A stretch of DNA of 64,000 nucleotides, taken from positions 124,001-188,000 of the forward strand of contig NZ_JAIRBA010000002.1 in NCBI RefSeq assembly GCF_022008365.1, read 5' to 3'. Within the stretch, counting starts at the first letter, position 1. Each line of letters opens with the position of its first letter. Made by a program: the position numbers and the translations under genes. The notes under the pieces were generated by a model that ran no database searches, was not told the origin of the DNA, and worked only from the letters and a program-made list of their open reading frames with translations. Source of the DNA: Aequorivita vitellina (GTDB lineage Bacteria > Bacteroidota > Bacteroidia > Flavobacteriales > Flavobacteriaceae). Below, piece after piece: positions 55,001 through 63,781 of the stretch.

Positions 55001-55130
55001 TGTTAATGATGAAGAATCTGAAGTGTTGAAGCTTAAAAAAGATGATAGAATGTATCATTTATTAGAGAATGTTGGTACAAAACCAAATGTTTTCTATCAC
55101 GCAATTATAAAAAATACCTCAGAAGCATAA
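52065..55130 (+). CDS. actB: ACIII subunit ActB, Fe-S/molybdopterin-oxidoreductase-like
   Basis: Large periplasmic subunit that carries the iron-sulfur clusters of ACIII, 1021 aa. A Tat signal follows an N-terminal lead-in: TTRRDFLKYVGFSTAAATLA with a possible lipidated Cys after it. The middle is a molybdopterin-oxidoreductase-like fold that in the ACIII family holds no cofactor. The C-terminal ferredoxin-like part (from about 760) has the cysteine motifs CTGCGACVIAC, CQHCNHAPCETVC, CANNCPYKVRRFNW and CSLCIQ, fitting three 4Fe-4S and one 3Fe-4S cluster. Between actA and actC in the canonical order. Confidence 0.95.
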   Translation: MASNKKYWRSVEELNEDSAIVKALQDNEFVTEIPTDEFLGNKGALESSSTTRRDFLKYVGFSTAAATLAACEGPVVKSIPYVVQPHDVVPGVANYYASTMADGFDFANVLVKTREGRPIKIERNDLSENGGSANARVHASILGLYDKNRLTGPLLNGAGVTWPEFDTAMAQKMNEMSGKDIVLLTQTFASPSTSKLIAEFTSKYPNIKHVVYDTVSCSGALDAFQNKYGSRALPDYDFSKAEVIVSVGADFLGDWQGGSYSRSYAKGRVPKNGKMSRHIQFEANLTLTGGKADKRVPATPTQQVQILKALTGGSTSGLPENIADAVNKAKAQLQKAGNKALLVTNLPDVASQTMALNFNAGSEAMDVNKPLLTRQGSNSEVMNVVNGVISGNIKGLITVGVDPVYSLPNATEFAEAYQKLEMSLAFAIKQDATASLAKMVAATPHYLESWGDAQLKKGTYSLTQPTIRPLFNTRQFQECLLQWTGNSKKYYDYIKETWTASVLAGGSWSKALHDGFTTSDAEVMMETVKPASEGAGLMEESTSNGALSFLTQEGGYDLTLYTSTGLGDGQQANNPWLQEFPDPITRASWDNYLTVSAPDAEALDLVNKHVSNGALNGSYANVKLGNVVIENVPVIIQPGQAKGSVGLALGYGKTAAIQEEMQTGVNAYALYQNFSNIQKVSIEKASGMHEFACVQLQSTMAGRSEDIIKETTLEIFNTKDRSVWNSIPVTDYDHSPISVREEKADIWSPFDTSIGHHFNLSIDLNACTGCGACVIACHAENNVPVVGKDEVRKFRDMHWLRVDRYYAAGETFKEEIETLENLPAFDSYKVVEVPAYENPQVAFQPVMCQHCNHAPCETVCPVAATSHGRQGQNHMAYNRCVGTRYCANNCPYKVRRFNWFLYSENDAFDYNMNNDLGRMVLNPDVVVRSRGVMEKCSLCIQMTQKTILDAKREGRPVKDGEFQTACSKACDTGAMVFGDVNDEESEVLKLKKDDRMYHLLENVGTKPNVFYHAIIKNTSEA

Positions 55131-55163
55131 AACTAATAAAAACCAATTATTTAAGAATTATAT

Positions 55164-56963
55164 ATGTCGTCACACTACGAAGCACCTATAAGAGAGCCCT
55201 TGGTTCTGGGAGATAAGTCCTATCATGACATCAGTGTAGATGTTGGGGCCCCCGTTCTGGGAAAGGCCAATAAATCTTGGTGGATTGTTTTTACCATATC
55301 CTTAATAGCATTTTTATGGGGATTGGGATGCATTATCTACACCGTATCAACTGGTATTGGGGTTTGGGGATTGAACAAGACCATTGGTTGGGCTTGGGAT
55401 ATTACAAACTTTGTTTGGTGGGTAGGTATTGGTCACGCAGGAACACTTATTTCTGCCGTATTATTACTTTTCCGCCAAAAATGGAGAATGGCCGTTAACC
55501 GTTCTGCCGAAGCAATGACAATATTTGCAGTTGTTCAAGCAGGACTGTTTCCTATTATTCACATGGGTCGCCCATGGTTGGCATATTGGGTACTTCCTAT
55601 TCCAAACCAGTTTGGTTCGCTCTGGGTAAACTTTAACTCGCCATTGCTTTGGGATGTATTTGCAATTTCAACATACCTTTCTGTTTCACTTGTTTTCTGG
55701 TGGACCGGATTGCTTCCAGATTTTGCGATGATACGGGATAGAACAAATAGCCCATTTCAGAAAAAAATATACAGCATCCTTAGTTTTGGATGGAGTGGCC
55801 GCGTAAAAGATTGGCAACGTTTTGAAGAAGTGTCCCTTGTGTTGGCAGGTTTGGCAACGCCGTTGGTACTTTCGGTACATACCATTGTATCCTTTGACTT
55901 TGCTACATCGGTAGTTCCAGGATGGCATAGTACTATTTATCCACCTTATTTTGTTGCTGGGGCAATTTTCTCAGGATTTGCAATGGTGCAGACCCTATTG
56001 ATTATTATGAGAAAGGTTTCTAACCTAGAGGATTACATAACTGTTCTTCATATTGAATATATGAATAAAGTAATCTTGCTAACAGGAGGAATTGTTACCG
56101 TTGCTTATTTAATTGAATATTTTATTGCTTGGTATTCTGGCGTACCTTATGAAAATTATGCTTACCTATCTTTTGGTGCCGCTACTGGCCCGTATTGGTG
56201 GGCGTTCTGGGCTTTAATTATATGTAACCTTATTGTGCCACTTAGCTTATGGGTTAAAAAATTGAGAAGAAATATAGTCTGGACCTTTATCGTAGCCTTG
56301 ATTATTAACATCGGGATGTGGTTTGAACGTTTTGATATTATCGTTGTGGATTTAAGTAAAGACCGATTAACTTCTTCTTGGGCTATGTTTCAACCTACAT
56401 TTGTAGACATTGGAACCTTTATGGGAACCATAGGATTCTTCTTTGTTCTTTTCTTGCTTTATGCACGTACCTTCCCGGTTATCGCACAAGCAGAGGTAAA
56501 GACAATTTTGAAATCTTCGGGAGCATCTTTTAAAAGACTGCGAGCGGTTCATGGAGACGATCATAGCCATGTGCAGACTGTCGAGGAATATCCGGCAGAT
56601 GCGGGGCCCGCTGCAAATATTTTAGATAAGAACTTTGAGTCGCCGTTTAATTCATCTTCTGAAGATGTTGAAAAAAATTCGGTAGATTTTGAAAAAGATA
56701 AAGGTAAAATAGACAGTCTGCTAAATGCAATTGGTACATTTAATCCTGATACTGAAACACAGGACGATCTTAAAAAGATAAATGGAGTGGGACCAGTAAT
56801 GGAACAAAAACTTCACCAATTGGGCATTTTTACCTTTGATCAGGTAAGTAGAATGACCGACCGCGAATACGATTTATTGGACGAGATAATTAGTGAATTC
56901 CCCGGAAGAGCCAAACGAGATGATTGGGCGGGTCAAGCACTAATTTTAAAAAACAAGAACTAA
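55164..56963 (+). CDS. actC: ACIII subunit ActC (NrfD-like) with helix-hairpin-helix tail
   Basis: Quinol-interacting membrane subunit of ACIII, NrfD/PsrC family, 599 aa. About ten TM helices lie between residues 40 and 450 (WWIVFTISLIAFLWGLGCII at the first; IGHAGTLISAVLLLF and LPIPNQFGSLWVNF nearby). After a hydrophilic linker, residues about 533-595 form an extra domain with DDLKKINGVGPVMEQKLHQL and GIFTFDQVSRMTDREYD, a helix-hairpin-helix pattern. This tail makes the protein longer than the roughly 450-490 aa expected of ActC. 5 bp before actD. Confidence 0.9.
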   Translation: MSSHYEAPIREPLVLGDKSYHDISVDVGAPVLGKANKSWWIVFTISLIAFLWGLGCIIYTVSTGIGVWGLNKTIGWAWDITNFVWWVGIGHAGTLISAVLLLFRQKWRMAVNRSAEAMTIFAVVQAGLFPIIHMGRPWLAYWVLPIPNQFGSLWVNFNSPLLWDVFAISTYLSVSLVFWWTGLLPDFAMIRDRTNSPFQKKIYSILSFGWSGRVKDWQRFEEVSLVLAGLATPLVLSVHTIVSFDFATSVVPGWHSTIYPPYFVAGAIFSGFAMVQTLLIIMRKVSNLEDYITVLHIEYMNKVILLTGGIVTVAYLIEYFIAWYSGVPYENYAYLSFGAATGPYWWAFWALIICNLIVPLSLWVKKLRRNIVWTFIVALIINIGMWFERFDIIVVDLSKDRLTSSWAMFQPTFVDIGTFMGTIGFFFVLFLLYARTFPVIAQAEVKTILKSSGASFKRLRAVHGDDHSHVQTVEEYPADAGPAANILDKNFESPFNSSSEDVEKNSVDFEKDKGKIDSLLNAIGTFNPDTETQDDLKKINGVGPVMEQKLHQLGIFTFDQVSRMTDREYDLLDEIISEFPGRAKRDDWAGQALILKNKN

Positions 56964-56968
56964 TAATT

Positions 56969-57505
56969 ATGGCTTCTAAAAAGATACACGCAATTTACAC
57001 TGATGACGACTTGTTGATGCAGGCCGTTAAACAGACGCGCGCTGCAAACTATCATATCTCTGAGGTTTTCACACCATTTCCCGTGCACGGCTTAGACCAC
57101 GCTGTAGGATTGGCAGCAACCCGTATAGCAATTACTTCATTTTTATACGGTCTTGTAGGGTTAAGCTTTGCCGTGTGGATGATGAACTATATTATGATTG
57201 AAGACTGGCCACAAAACATTGGCGGGAAACCAAGTTTTACATTCTATCAAAATATGCCGGCGTTTATACCCATTATGTTTGAGCTCACCGTATTTTTTGC
57301 AGCCCACTTAATGGTGATCACTTTTTATATGAGAAGTAAACTTTGGCCTTTTAAGAAAGCTGAAAATCCAGATTTACGCACAACAGATGACCACTTTCTA
57401 ATGGAAGTTGAAGCTGATAATCACGACGTCGAAATTTTGACGAAGTTCTTATATGATACGGGTGCATCGGAAATTAGTCTAATTGAAAACGAGCAAGACC
57501 ATTAA
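56969..57505 (+). CDS. actD: ACIII subunit ActD (DUF3341)
   Basis: Small membrane subunit of ACIII, 178 aa from the ATG at 56969; a frame starting at TTG inside actC is not credible. DUF3341: N-terminal soluble part (KKIHAIYTDDDLLMQAVKQT, ISEVFTPFPVHGLDHAVGL) and two TM helices (about 60-82 and 97-120), then a short tail. In solved complexes it caps the membrane arm near ActC. Stop codon 1 bp before the actE start. Confidence 0.92.
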   Translation: MASKKIHAIYTDDDLLMQAVKQTRAANYHISEVFTPFPVHGLDHAVGLAATRIAITSFLYGLVGLSFAVWMMNYIMIEDWPQNIGGKPSFTFYQNMPAFIPIMFELTVFFAAHLMVITFYMRSKLWPFKKAENPDLRTTDDHFLMEVEADNHDVEILTKFLYDTGASEISLIENEQDH

Positions 57506-57506
57506 T

Positions 57507-58166
57507 ATGAAAACATTAATAAACATAGGAATAGCCATTATTGCTTCTGCAACCTTGGTTTCTTGTTTTAACGATAAAAAACCAAATTACCAGTATTTTC
57601 CCAATATGTATGAGCCAGTAGGCTATGAAACTTATGGAGAATACAGAATATTTCCAGATGAGCAGGAAGCCATGGTTCCACCAGATAATACCTTGTCGCG
57701 TGGCCATACGGCTTATGATTATGAAAACAGTACCGATGGGCTGTTGCGTGCAAAACAAGAATTGACATATCCATATCCAATTACAGAAGAAAATGTCTCT
57801 GCGGGTGCACAACTCTATACTGTATATTGTGCAGTTTGTCATGGTGACAAAGGTGATGGAAAGGGAATTTTGGCAACACGTGAAAAATTTCTTGGAATAC
57901 CGAGCTATGCTGATGCCGGTCGTACAATCGTACCAGGAGGTGTTTATCACGTACAGGTATATGGACTTAATGCAATGGGCTCGTATGCAGCTCAGGTAAG
58001 TGAAAAGGAACGCTGGCAAATCACCATGCATGTTATGGATTTAAAGGCATCCCTAAAAGGAGAACCGGGAATTCTTGAAACTGCCGAAGCAATTAATGAT
58101 TCCATTAGTAGTTTGCCAGAAAATAAAATGGAAGCGGTAACTGCTTCCCAAGTAGATAAAAAGTAA
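57507..58166 (+). CDS. actE: ACIII subunit ActE, mono-haem cytochrome c lipoprotein
   Basis: 219 aa from the ATG at 57507. Lipoprotein signal with LVSC (lipidated Cys20). A single haem site, CAVCHGDKGDGKG, lies near residue 108. N-terminal YMYEP-type segments (FPNMYEPVGYETY) are typical of ActE. The C-terminal part after residue 190 is low-complexity. It is expected to receive electrons from ActA and pass them to the oxidase, whose genes follow two genes later. 25 bp before actF. Confidence 0.92.
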   Translation: MKTLINIGIAIIASATLVSCFNDKKPNYQYFPNMYEPVGYETYGEYRIFPDEQEAMVPPDNTLSRGHTAYDYENSTDGLLRAKQELTYPYPITEENVSAGAQLYTVYCAVCHGDKGDGKGILATREKFLGIPSYADAGRTIVPGGVYHVQVYGLNAMGSYAAQVSEKERWQITMHVMDLKASLKGEPGILETAEAINDSISSLPENKMEAVTASQVDKK

Positions 58167-58191
58167 GAAATTAAAGAGAATAGCTAAAGAT

Positions 58192-59568
58192 ATGTATACG
58201 CTACCTAGTAAATTAAAACTGTTTTCTATCATTATAATGGTTCTTGGACTTGCAGGAATGACCTATGGTTTTCTTACGACCCCAAAAACTGTAGAAGATG
58301 TAAAAAGAATAATGGCTCAGCAAGAAGATCATCACGCTGAAGGACATGCTGTTGCAGAACATGGTGATGAAACGACAGCCAATTTTGTTGATTCTGCGCG
58401 AGGTGAAGAGGGATACTCAGAATCCGCAATGGAGCACGCTACAGATTTGAATCCAGAGGGTCATGGATCAAGTTCGCATGATGAACATGTGTTGCACCAG
58501 TTGCAAACGAGACCTTGGTCTGCAACATTTGTAGCAGCTTTCTTTTTTATGATGATTGCTTTGGGCGTATTGGTTTTTTATGCCATACAATACGCATCAC
58601 AAGCTGGATGGTCTCCAGCGCTTTATAGAATAATGGAGGGTATTACAGCCTATTTATTGCCAGGTTCTATTATTGTATTCTTAATAGTAGCCTTTGCGGG
58701 AACACATTTCTTTCCGTGGCAAAATGATGAGTTAGTAGCCGGAGATAAAATTTTGCAAGGCAAAACGGGGTATCTAAACCTCCCCTTCTTTTTAATTCGT
58801 GCTGTAATATATCTTTTAGGTTGGAACCTTTATCGTTACTTCTCTAGAAAAAATTCATTGGCTCAAGACGAAGTTAATAATTATGGACCGTACAGAAAGA
58901 ACTTTAAGATTTCTGTGTTTTTCCTTATATTCTTTATAGTTACAGAAGCTTCAATGTCTATAGATTGGTTTATGTCTATGACACCTCACTGGTATAGTAC
59001 ATTGTTTCCGTGGTATGTTTTTTCAAGTTTATTTGTTTCGGCGATTACAGTTATCGCATTGGTAACAATACATTTAAAGAGTCGTGGGTTAATTCCATTT
59101 GTAAGCGATAAACACTTACACGATTTGGCAATTTATATGTTCGCTTTTAGTATATTCTGGACGTATTTATGGTTTAGTCAATTTATGCTTATTTGGTATG
59201 CTAACATTCCAGAGGAAGTAACCTATTTCATTATAAGAATACAAGAATATAAAGTATTGTTTTTCGGAATGCTTATTCTTAATTTTGTATTCCCTATTTT
59301 AGTATTGATGAATAGCGATTATAAGCGAGTGCCGTGGTTTGTTGTAATTGCCGCAGTATTTATTTTGGTGGGTCATTATATAGACGTTTTCCTATTAGTA
59401 ATGCCATCAACCGTAGGCCATAATTGGTCTTTCGGAATTCCGGAAATTGCAGCGCTGTTGTTTTTCGCAGGATTGTTCATTTTTGTGGTTGGAACGGGCT
59501 TAGGTAAAGTTTCGCTCAGACCAAAGAATGATCCATTTATTAAAGAAAGTGAAAACTACCATTTTTAA
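58192..59568 (+). CDS. actF: ACIII subunit ActF (NrfD-like)
   Basis: Second large membrane subunit of ACIII, 458 aa, about ten TM helices (first at LFSIIIMVLGLAGMTYGFL). A His/Asp/Glu-rich loop at about 40-100 (HHAEGHAVAEHGDE, GHGSSSHDEH) follows TM1. SIDWFMSMTPHWYSTLFPWY in the middle is the conserved NrfD-like core. It forms a pair with ActC and may add a proton path. 28 bp before coxB. Confidence 0.93.
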   Translation: MYTLPSKLKLFSIIIMVLGLAGMTYGFLTTPKTVEDVKRIMAQQEDHHAEGHAVAEHGDETTANFVDSARGEEGYSESAMEHATDLNPEGHGSSSHDEHVLHQLQTRPWSATFVAAFFFMMIALGVLVFYAIQYASQAGWSPALYRIMEGITAYLLPGSIIVFLIVAFAGTHFFPWQNDELVAGDKILQGKTGYLNLPFFLIRAVIYLLGWNLYRYFSRKNSLAQDEVNNYGPYRKNFKISVFFLIFFIVTEASMSIDWFMSMTPHWYSTLFPWYVFSSLFVSAITVIALVTIHLKSRGLIPFVSDKHLHDLAIYMFAFSIFWTYLWFSQFMLIWYANIPEEVTYFIIRIQEYKVLFFGMLILNFVFPILVLMNSDYKRVPWFVVIAAVFILVGHYIDVFLLVMPSTVGHNWSFGIPEIAALLFFAGLFIFVVGTGLGKVSLRPKNDPFIKESENYHF

Positions 59569-59596
59569 TCATTTAGTTTAAAGAAGATATTGTAAG

Positions 59597-60667
59597 ATGA
59601 CCGCATTTTTAGTTATATTAGTAATCGTCCTTTTTGGAGTCTCTGTTTGGCAAATGAACAGAATCTTCCAATTAGCAAAAACAAAGCCTTCCGGCCATTC
59701 TGAAATAGCATCAGATAAAGATAATAACACCCAAGGTTATTTAATGTTAGGATTTCTGGCATTTATTTACATCTTAACCATTGTTTCTTTTTGGTTATGG
59801 TATGACACACTTTTGCCCGAATCTGGATCTGAACACGGTTCTGATATTGACAACCTTATGTTAATCTCTATGATTCTCATATTTTTTGTCGGAATTATTA
59901 CGCAAGCAGTTTTGCATTATTTCGCATTTATTTATCGTGGTAATAAAGTAAAGCGAGCCACTTTTTATGCCGATAATGATAAGTTAGAATTTATTTGGAC
60001 CATTATTCCGGTAATTGTACTTGCAGGTCTTATAATTTATGGTCTATTTACTTGGACCGATATTATGAATGTAGATAAAGATGACGATCCATTGATTGTG
60101 GAACTTTACGCACAGCAATTTAACTGGAAAGCCCGTTACGGCGGAAACGATAATACGCTTGGTAATGCGAATGTAAGATTAATTAAGGGTATTAATCAAT
60201 TGGGTGTCGACCCAGCAGACCCCAATGGACAAGACGATAAAATAGTAACAGAACTGCATTTACCAGTAGGTAGAAAAGTTTTGATTAAAATGCGATCACA
60301 AGATGTGCTGCACTCTGCATATATGCCGCACTTTAGAGCACAAATGAACTGTGTTCCTGGAATGATTACCCAATTTGCTTTTACGCCTACTGTTACAACT
60401 GAGGAGATGAGGCAAAATGATTATATTGTTGAAAAGGTTGCAAACATTAACGCCATTAGAAAAAATAAATCTGAAGAGCTTGTCGCTAAAGGTGAAGAAC
60501 CTTTGGAAACTTATGAATTTGACTACTTTGTTTTGTGTAACAAAATTTGTGGTATAAGTCACTACAATATGCAAATGAAAATAATTGTAGAGTCTGAAGA
60601 AGATTACAAGGCTTGGTTAGCAGAGCAACCTACCTTAGGAGAACAGCTTAGCAAAGAAACTAAATAA
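59597..60667 (+). CDS. coxB: Cytochrome c oxidase subunit II (CuA)
   Basis: 356 aa. N-terminal TM helix (TAFLVILVIVLFGVSVW), two more TM helices (about 50-70 and 88-110), then a periplasmic cupredoxin domain. The CuA ligands are in CNKICGISHYNM (near 314-325; C-x3-C-x3-H-x2-M) with an upstream His at SAYMPHFRAQ or HSAYM. No fused haem c domain, so this is an aa3-like rather than caa3 form; electrons would come from ActA/ActE. 17 bp before coxA. Confidence 0.94.
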   Translation: MTAFLVILVIVLFGVSVWQMNRIFQLAKTKPSGHSEIASDKDNNTQGYLMLGFLAFIYILTIVSFWLWYDTLLPESGSEHGSDIDNLMLISMILIFFVGIITQAVLHYFAFIYRGNKVKRATFYADNDKLEFIWTIIPVIVLAGLIIYGLFTWTDIMNVDKDDDPLIVELYAQQFNWKARYGGNDNTLGNANVRLIKGINQLGVDPADPNGQDDKIVTELHLPVGRKVLIKMRSQDVLHSAYMPHFRAQMNCVPGMITQFAFTPTVTTEEMRQNDYIVEKVANINAIRKNKSEELVAKGEEPLETYEFDYFVLCNKICGISHYNMQMKIIVESEEDYKAWLAEQPTLGEQLSKETK

Positions 60668-60684
60668 TATTAGCATAAATAGAT

Positions 60685-62511
60685 ATGTCAGCAAACGCAC
60701 AGGTCCACGCATTAGAAGATCATCACGACGATCACGGGCATCATAAACAAACCTTTGTAACTAAATATATTTTTAGTACCGATCATAAAATGATCTCAAA
60801 GCAATACATGATCACCGGTATATTTATGGGGGTGATTGGTATTTTAATGTCGTTATTTTTTAGATTGCAACTGGCTTGGCCAGACCATACTTTTACCATT
60901 TATGAAATATTCCTAGGCAAATGGGGTACAGATGGAGTAATGGATCCAAGTGTATATCTCGCGTTGGTTACCATACACGGAACAATTATGGTTTTCTTTG
61001 TGTTAACCGCTGGTTTGAGTGGAACCTTTAGTAACTTATTAATTCCGCTTCAAATTGGAGCACGCGATATGGCCTCAGGATTCCTGAATATGGTTTCTTA
61101 TTGGTTGTTCTTTTTGTCTAGTTTTATCATGTTGTGCTCCTTATTTGTTGAAGCAGGACCAGCATCATCTGGATGGACTATTTATCCTCCACTAAGTGCA
61201 TTGCCTCAAGCTATACCAGGTTCAGGTGCGGGAATGACTCTTTGGTTAATCTCAATCGCTATCTTTATTGCGTCTTCCCTTTTAGGATCGCTTAACTTTA
61301 TTGTTACCGTAATCAACATGCGAACAAAAGGAATGTCTATGACAAGGCTTCCGCTAACGGTTTGGGCATTTTTTATTACCGCAATGATAGGGCTTGTTTC
61401 ATTCCCTGTATTATTTTCAGCAGCTTTAATGTTGATTATGGATAGAAGTTTTGGAACATCGTTTTTCCTATCTGATATTTATATTGCCGGAGAAGTATTA
61501 CACCATCAGGGAGGTTCCCCTGTGCTGTTTGAACACCTTTTCTGGTTTCTCGGACACCCCGAGGTATATATCGTAATTCTACCAGCAATGGGAATCGTTT
61601 CCGAAATTATGGCGACAAATTCTCGCAAACCTATATTTGGATATCGTGCCATGGTGGCATCGCTACTAGCCATTGCTTTCTTATCCACTATTGTTTGGGG
61701 GCATCACATGTTTATTTCAGGAATGAATCCATTTCTTGGTTCGGTATTTACCTTTACTACTCTCTTAATTGCAATCCCTTCCGCAGTAAAATCTTTTAAC
61801 TGGATTACTACACTCTGGCGAGGTAAACTGCAAATGAACGTAGCTATGCTGTGGTGTATAGCCTTTGTTTCCACGTTTATTACTGGTGGTTTAACTGGAA
61901 TCATTATGGGAGATAGTGCCTTAGATATTAATATTCACGACACATACTTTATCGTGGCTCACTTTCACTTAGTAATGGGTATTTCTGCAGCCTATGGATT
62001 TTTGGCAGGTGTTTATCACTGGTTCCCGAAAATGTTTGAAGGTAGAATGATGAATAAAAATTTAGGTTATATACATTTCTGGGTAACTTCAATTGGGGCT
62101 TACGGAATTTTCTTCCCGATGCACTTTGTAGGATTGGCCGGATTACCACGTAGATATTACAGCAATACGAGTTTCCCTTATTTTGATGATTTAGCCGATA
62201 TAAACGTAGTAATGACCATTTTCGCCATCTTTACTATTGCTGTTCAAGTGGTCTTCCTTTACAACTTTATCCACTCCATGTTCTATGGAAAAATGGCGCC
62301 AAAAAATCCTTGGAACGCAACTACCTTAGAATGGACTGCCGAAGTACAGCACATCCATGGAAACTGGGATGGCCCTATACCACACGTTTACCGCTGGGCT
62401 TACGACTATAGCAAATTGAATAAAGACGAAACCGATTTTGTAATTCCTGGACAGGATTTCATTCCGCAAAACGTTCCACTTCAAGATAACGAAGACGAAT
62501 TAGATCACTAA
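60685..62511 (+). CDS. ctaD: Cytochrome c oxidase subunit I
   Basis: Catalytic haem-copper subunit reducing oxygen to water, 608 aa, 12 TM helices. VTIHGTIMVFF holds a haem a ligand, FLGHPEVYIVILPAMG the cross-linked His-Tyr and the A1-type Glu, GHHMF the CuB His pair, and HDTYFIVAHFHLVMG the haem a3/a ligands. This is an A1-type oxidase. No subunit III gene follows; the next gene is ruvB after two hairpins. Last gene of the ACIII-oxidase operon. Confidence 0.96.
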   Translation: MSANAQVHALEDHHDDHGHHKQTFVTKYIFSTDHKMISKQYMITGIFMGVIGILMSLFFRLQLAWPDHTFTIYEIFLGKWGTDGVMDPSVYLALVTIHGTIMVFFVLTAGLSGTFSNLLIPLQIGARDMASGFLNMVSYWLFFLSSFIMLCSLFVEAGPASSGWTIYPPLSALPQAIPGSGAGMTLWLISIAIFIASSLLGSLNFIVTVINMRTKGMSMTRLPLTVWAFFITAMIGLVSFPVLFSAALMLIMDRSFGTSFFLSDIYIAGEVLHHQGGSPVLFEHLFWFLGHPEVYIVILPAMGIVSEIMATNSRKPIFGYRAMVASLLAIAFLSTIVWGHHMFISGMNPFLGSVFTFTTLLIAIPSAVKSFNWITTLWRGKLQMNVAMLWCIAFVSTFITGGLTGIIMGDSALDINIHDTYFIVAHFHLVMGISAAYGFLAGVYHWFPKMFEGRMMNKNLGYIHFWVTSIGAYGIFFPMHFVGLAGLPRRYYSNTSFPYFDDLADINVVMTIFAIFTIAVQVVFLYNFIHSMFYGKMAPKNPWNATTLEWTAEVQHIHGNWDGPIPHVYRWAYDYSKLNKDETDFVIPGQDFIPQNVPLQDNEDELDH

Positions 62512-62537
62512 ATCTTTTAATTTATAACATTTATTGT

Positions 62538-62570
62538 ACGCCCTTTCATCTTTTGAAAGGGCGTTTATTT
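62538..62570 (+). terminator. Terminator of the ACIII-oxidase operon
   Basis: Perfect 11-bp inverted repeat ACGCCCTTTCA (62538-62548) / TGAAAGGGCGT (62554-62564) followed by TTATTTTTA, 26 bp past the ctaD stop. Confidence 0.88.
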
Positions 62571-62623
62571 TTATACGTAGAGAATTCGTATTAACACGTA
62601 GTAATTTTTTAATCCTTTTGTCT

Positions 62624-62717
62624 TATCTTTACAGTATTGAGTTAATAATATGTAGGAAGTGAGGAATCTACTATTTATTTCAAGAGCCATGCTGAAAAGT
62701 ATGGCTCTCTTTTTTTA
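62624..62717 (+). ncRNA. Candidate small RNA or ruvB leader with terminator
   Basis: A near-consensus -7 box TATCTTTA (62624-62631) is followed by about 80 nt ending in an intrinsic terminator. A small GTAG...CTAC hairpin lies near 62652-62672. The span sits between the ctaD terminator and ruvB. It could be a free small RNA or an attenuated leader. No Rfam family was recognised by eye. Confidence 0.35.
62683..62717 (+). terminator. Intrinsic terminator upstream of ruvB
   Basis: Perfect 8-bp inverted repeat AGAGCCAT (62683-62690) / ATGGCTCT (62701-62708) with a 10-nt loop, then a C and seven T. Confidence 0.8.
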
Positions 62718-62737
62718 TAAGGCATCCAAAGGATTGC

Positions 62738-62745
62738 TATATTTG
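62738..62745 (+). promoter_or_regulatory. Putative -7 element of ruvB
   Basis: TATATTTG, a full TAnnTTTG match, ends only 4 bp before the ruvB ATG. If used, the transcript would be nearly leaderless. No TTTG at the -33 position, so it may be chance in AT-rich DNA. Confidence 0.35.
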
Positions 62746-62749
62746 TGTT

Positions 62750-63772
62750 ATGAACGAACACCTTGATCCTTCAGGAGAAGACCTCTCGCCACAGGAACTG
62801 GATATTGAAAAAAAGCTACGCCCCCTAAGTTTTAACGACTTTACCGGGCAGGACCAGGCATTAGAAAATCTTCAGATATTTGTTCAAGCTGCCAATTTGC
62901 GCAGTGAGGCTTTGGACCACACCCTTTTTCACGGACCTCCCGGATTAGGAAAAACGACCCTTGCTTATATTTTGGCAAATGAGCTTGACGTGAATATTCG
63001 TGTAACCTCAGGTCCAGTTTTAGACAAACCGGGCGATCTTGCCGGATTGCTCACTAACCTCGATGAACGCGACGTCCTGTTTATAGATGAAATACATAGA
63101 TTAAGTCCTATTGTTGAGGAATATCTTTATTCTGCAATGGAAGACTATAAAATCGATATCATGATTGAATCTGGCCCCAATGCACGCTCGGTTCAAATAA
63201 ATTTAAACCCGTTTACCCTTATTGGAGCGACCACGCGTTCAGGTTTGTTAACTGCGCCTATGCGGGCAAGGTTCGGTATTTCTTCGCGATTGCAATATTA
63301 CACAACCGATTTACTTACCACAATTCTGCAGCGAAGTGCCGGTATTTTGCACGTACCTATTACTATGGAAGCAGCCATTGAAATCGCTAGCAGAAGCCGC
63401 GGAACTCCCAGAATTGCAAATGCACTTTTGCGAAGAATTCGTGACTTTGCACAAATAAAAGGAAATGGAAAAATTGATATTGAAATAGCCAAATTTGGTT
63501 TGGATGCTTTACACGTTGATGCCCATGGTTTAGACGAAATGGACAACAAAATTTTATGCACAATTATCGAAAAATTTAAAGGAGGTCCCGTAGGAATTAC
63601 AACAATAGCAACCGCAGTTTCCGAAAGTCCCGAAACTATTGAAGAAGTTTACGAGCCATTTTTAATCCAGCAAGGTTTTATAATGCGAACCCCACGCGGG
63701 CGCGAAGTTACCGAGGCTGCTTATAAACACCTCGGCAAAGTAAAAGGACCATCGCAGGGCGGATTGTTTTAA
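62750..63772 (+). CDS. ruvB: Holliday junction branch migration helicase RuvB
   Basis: AAA+ motor that, with RuvA, drives branch migration of recombination intermediates. 340 aa, standard length. Walker [12 protein letters not shown], Walker B FIDEIHRL, sensor [18 protein letters not shown] (containing the arginine finger region), and winged-helix C terminus ending in [14 protein letters not shown]. Its start is 4 bp after a promoter-like TATATTTG. A cytochrome P450 gene follows 9 bp later on the same strand. Confidence 0.98.
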   Translation: MNEHLDPSGEDLSPQELDIEKKLRPLSFNDFTGQDQALENLQIFVQAANLRSEALDHTLFHGPPGLGKTTLAYILANELDVNIRVTSGPVLDKPGDLAGLLTNLDERDVLFIDEIHRLSPIVEEYLYSAMEDYKIDIMIESGPNARSVQINLNPFTLIGATTRSGLLTAPMRARFGISSRLQYYTTDLLTTILQRSAGILHVPITMEAAIEIASRSRGTPRIANALLRRIRDFAQIKGNGKIDIEIAKFGLDALHVDAHGLDEMDNKILCTIIEKFKGGPVGITTIATAVSESPETIEEVYEPFLIQQGFIMRTPRGREVTEAAYKHLGKVKGPSQGGLF

Positions 63773-63781
63773 AAACCTACT

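Noticed and set aside
57516-58031. 171-codon open frame on the minus strand inside actE
   Set aside because: Fully antisense to a conserved cytochrome gene; no family resemblance.
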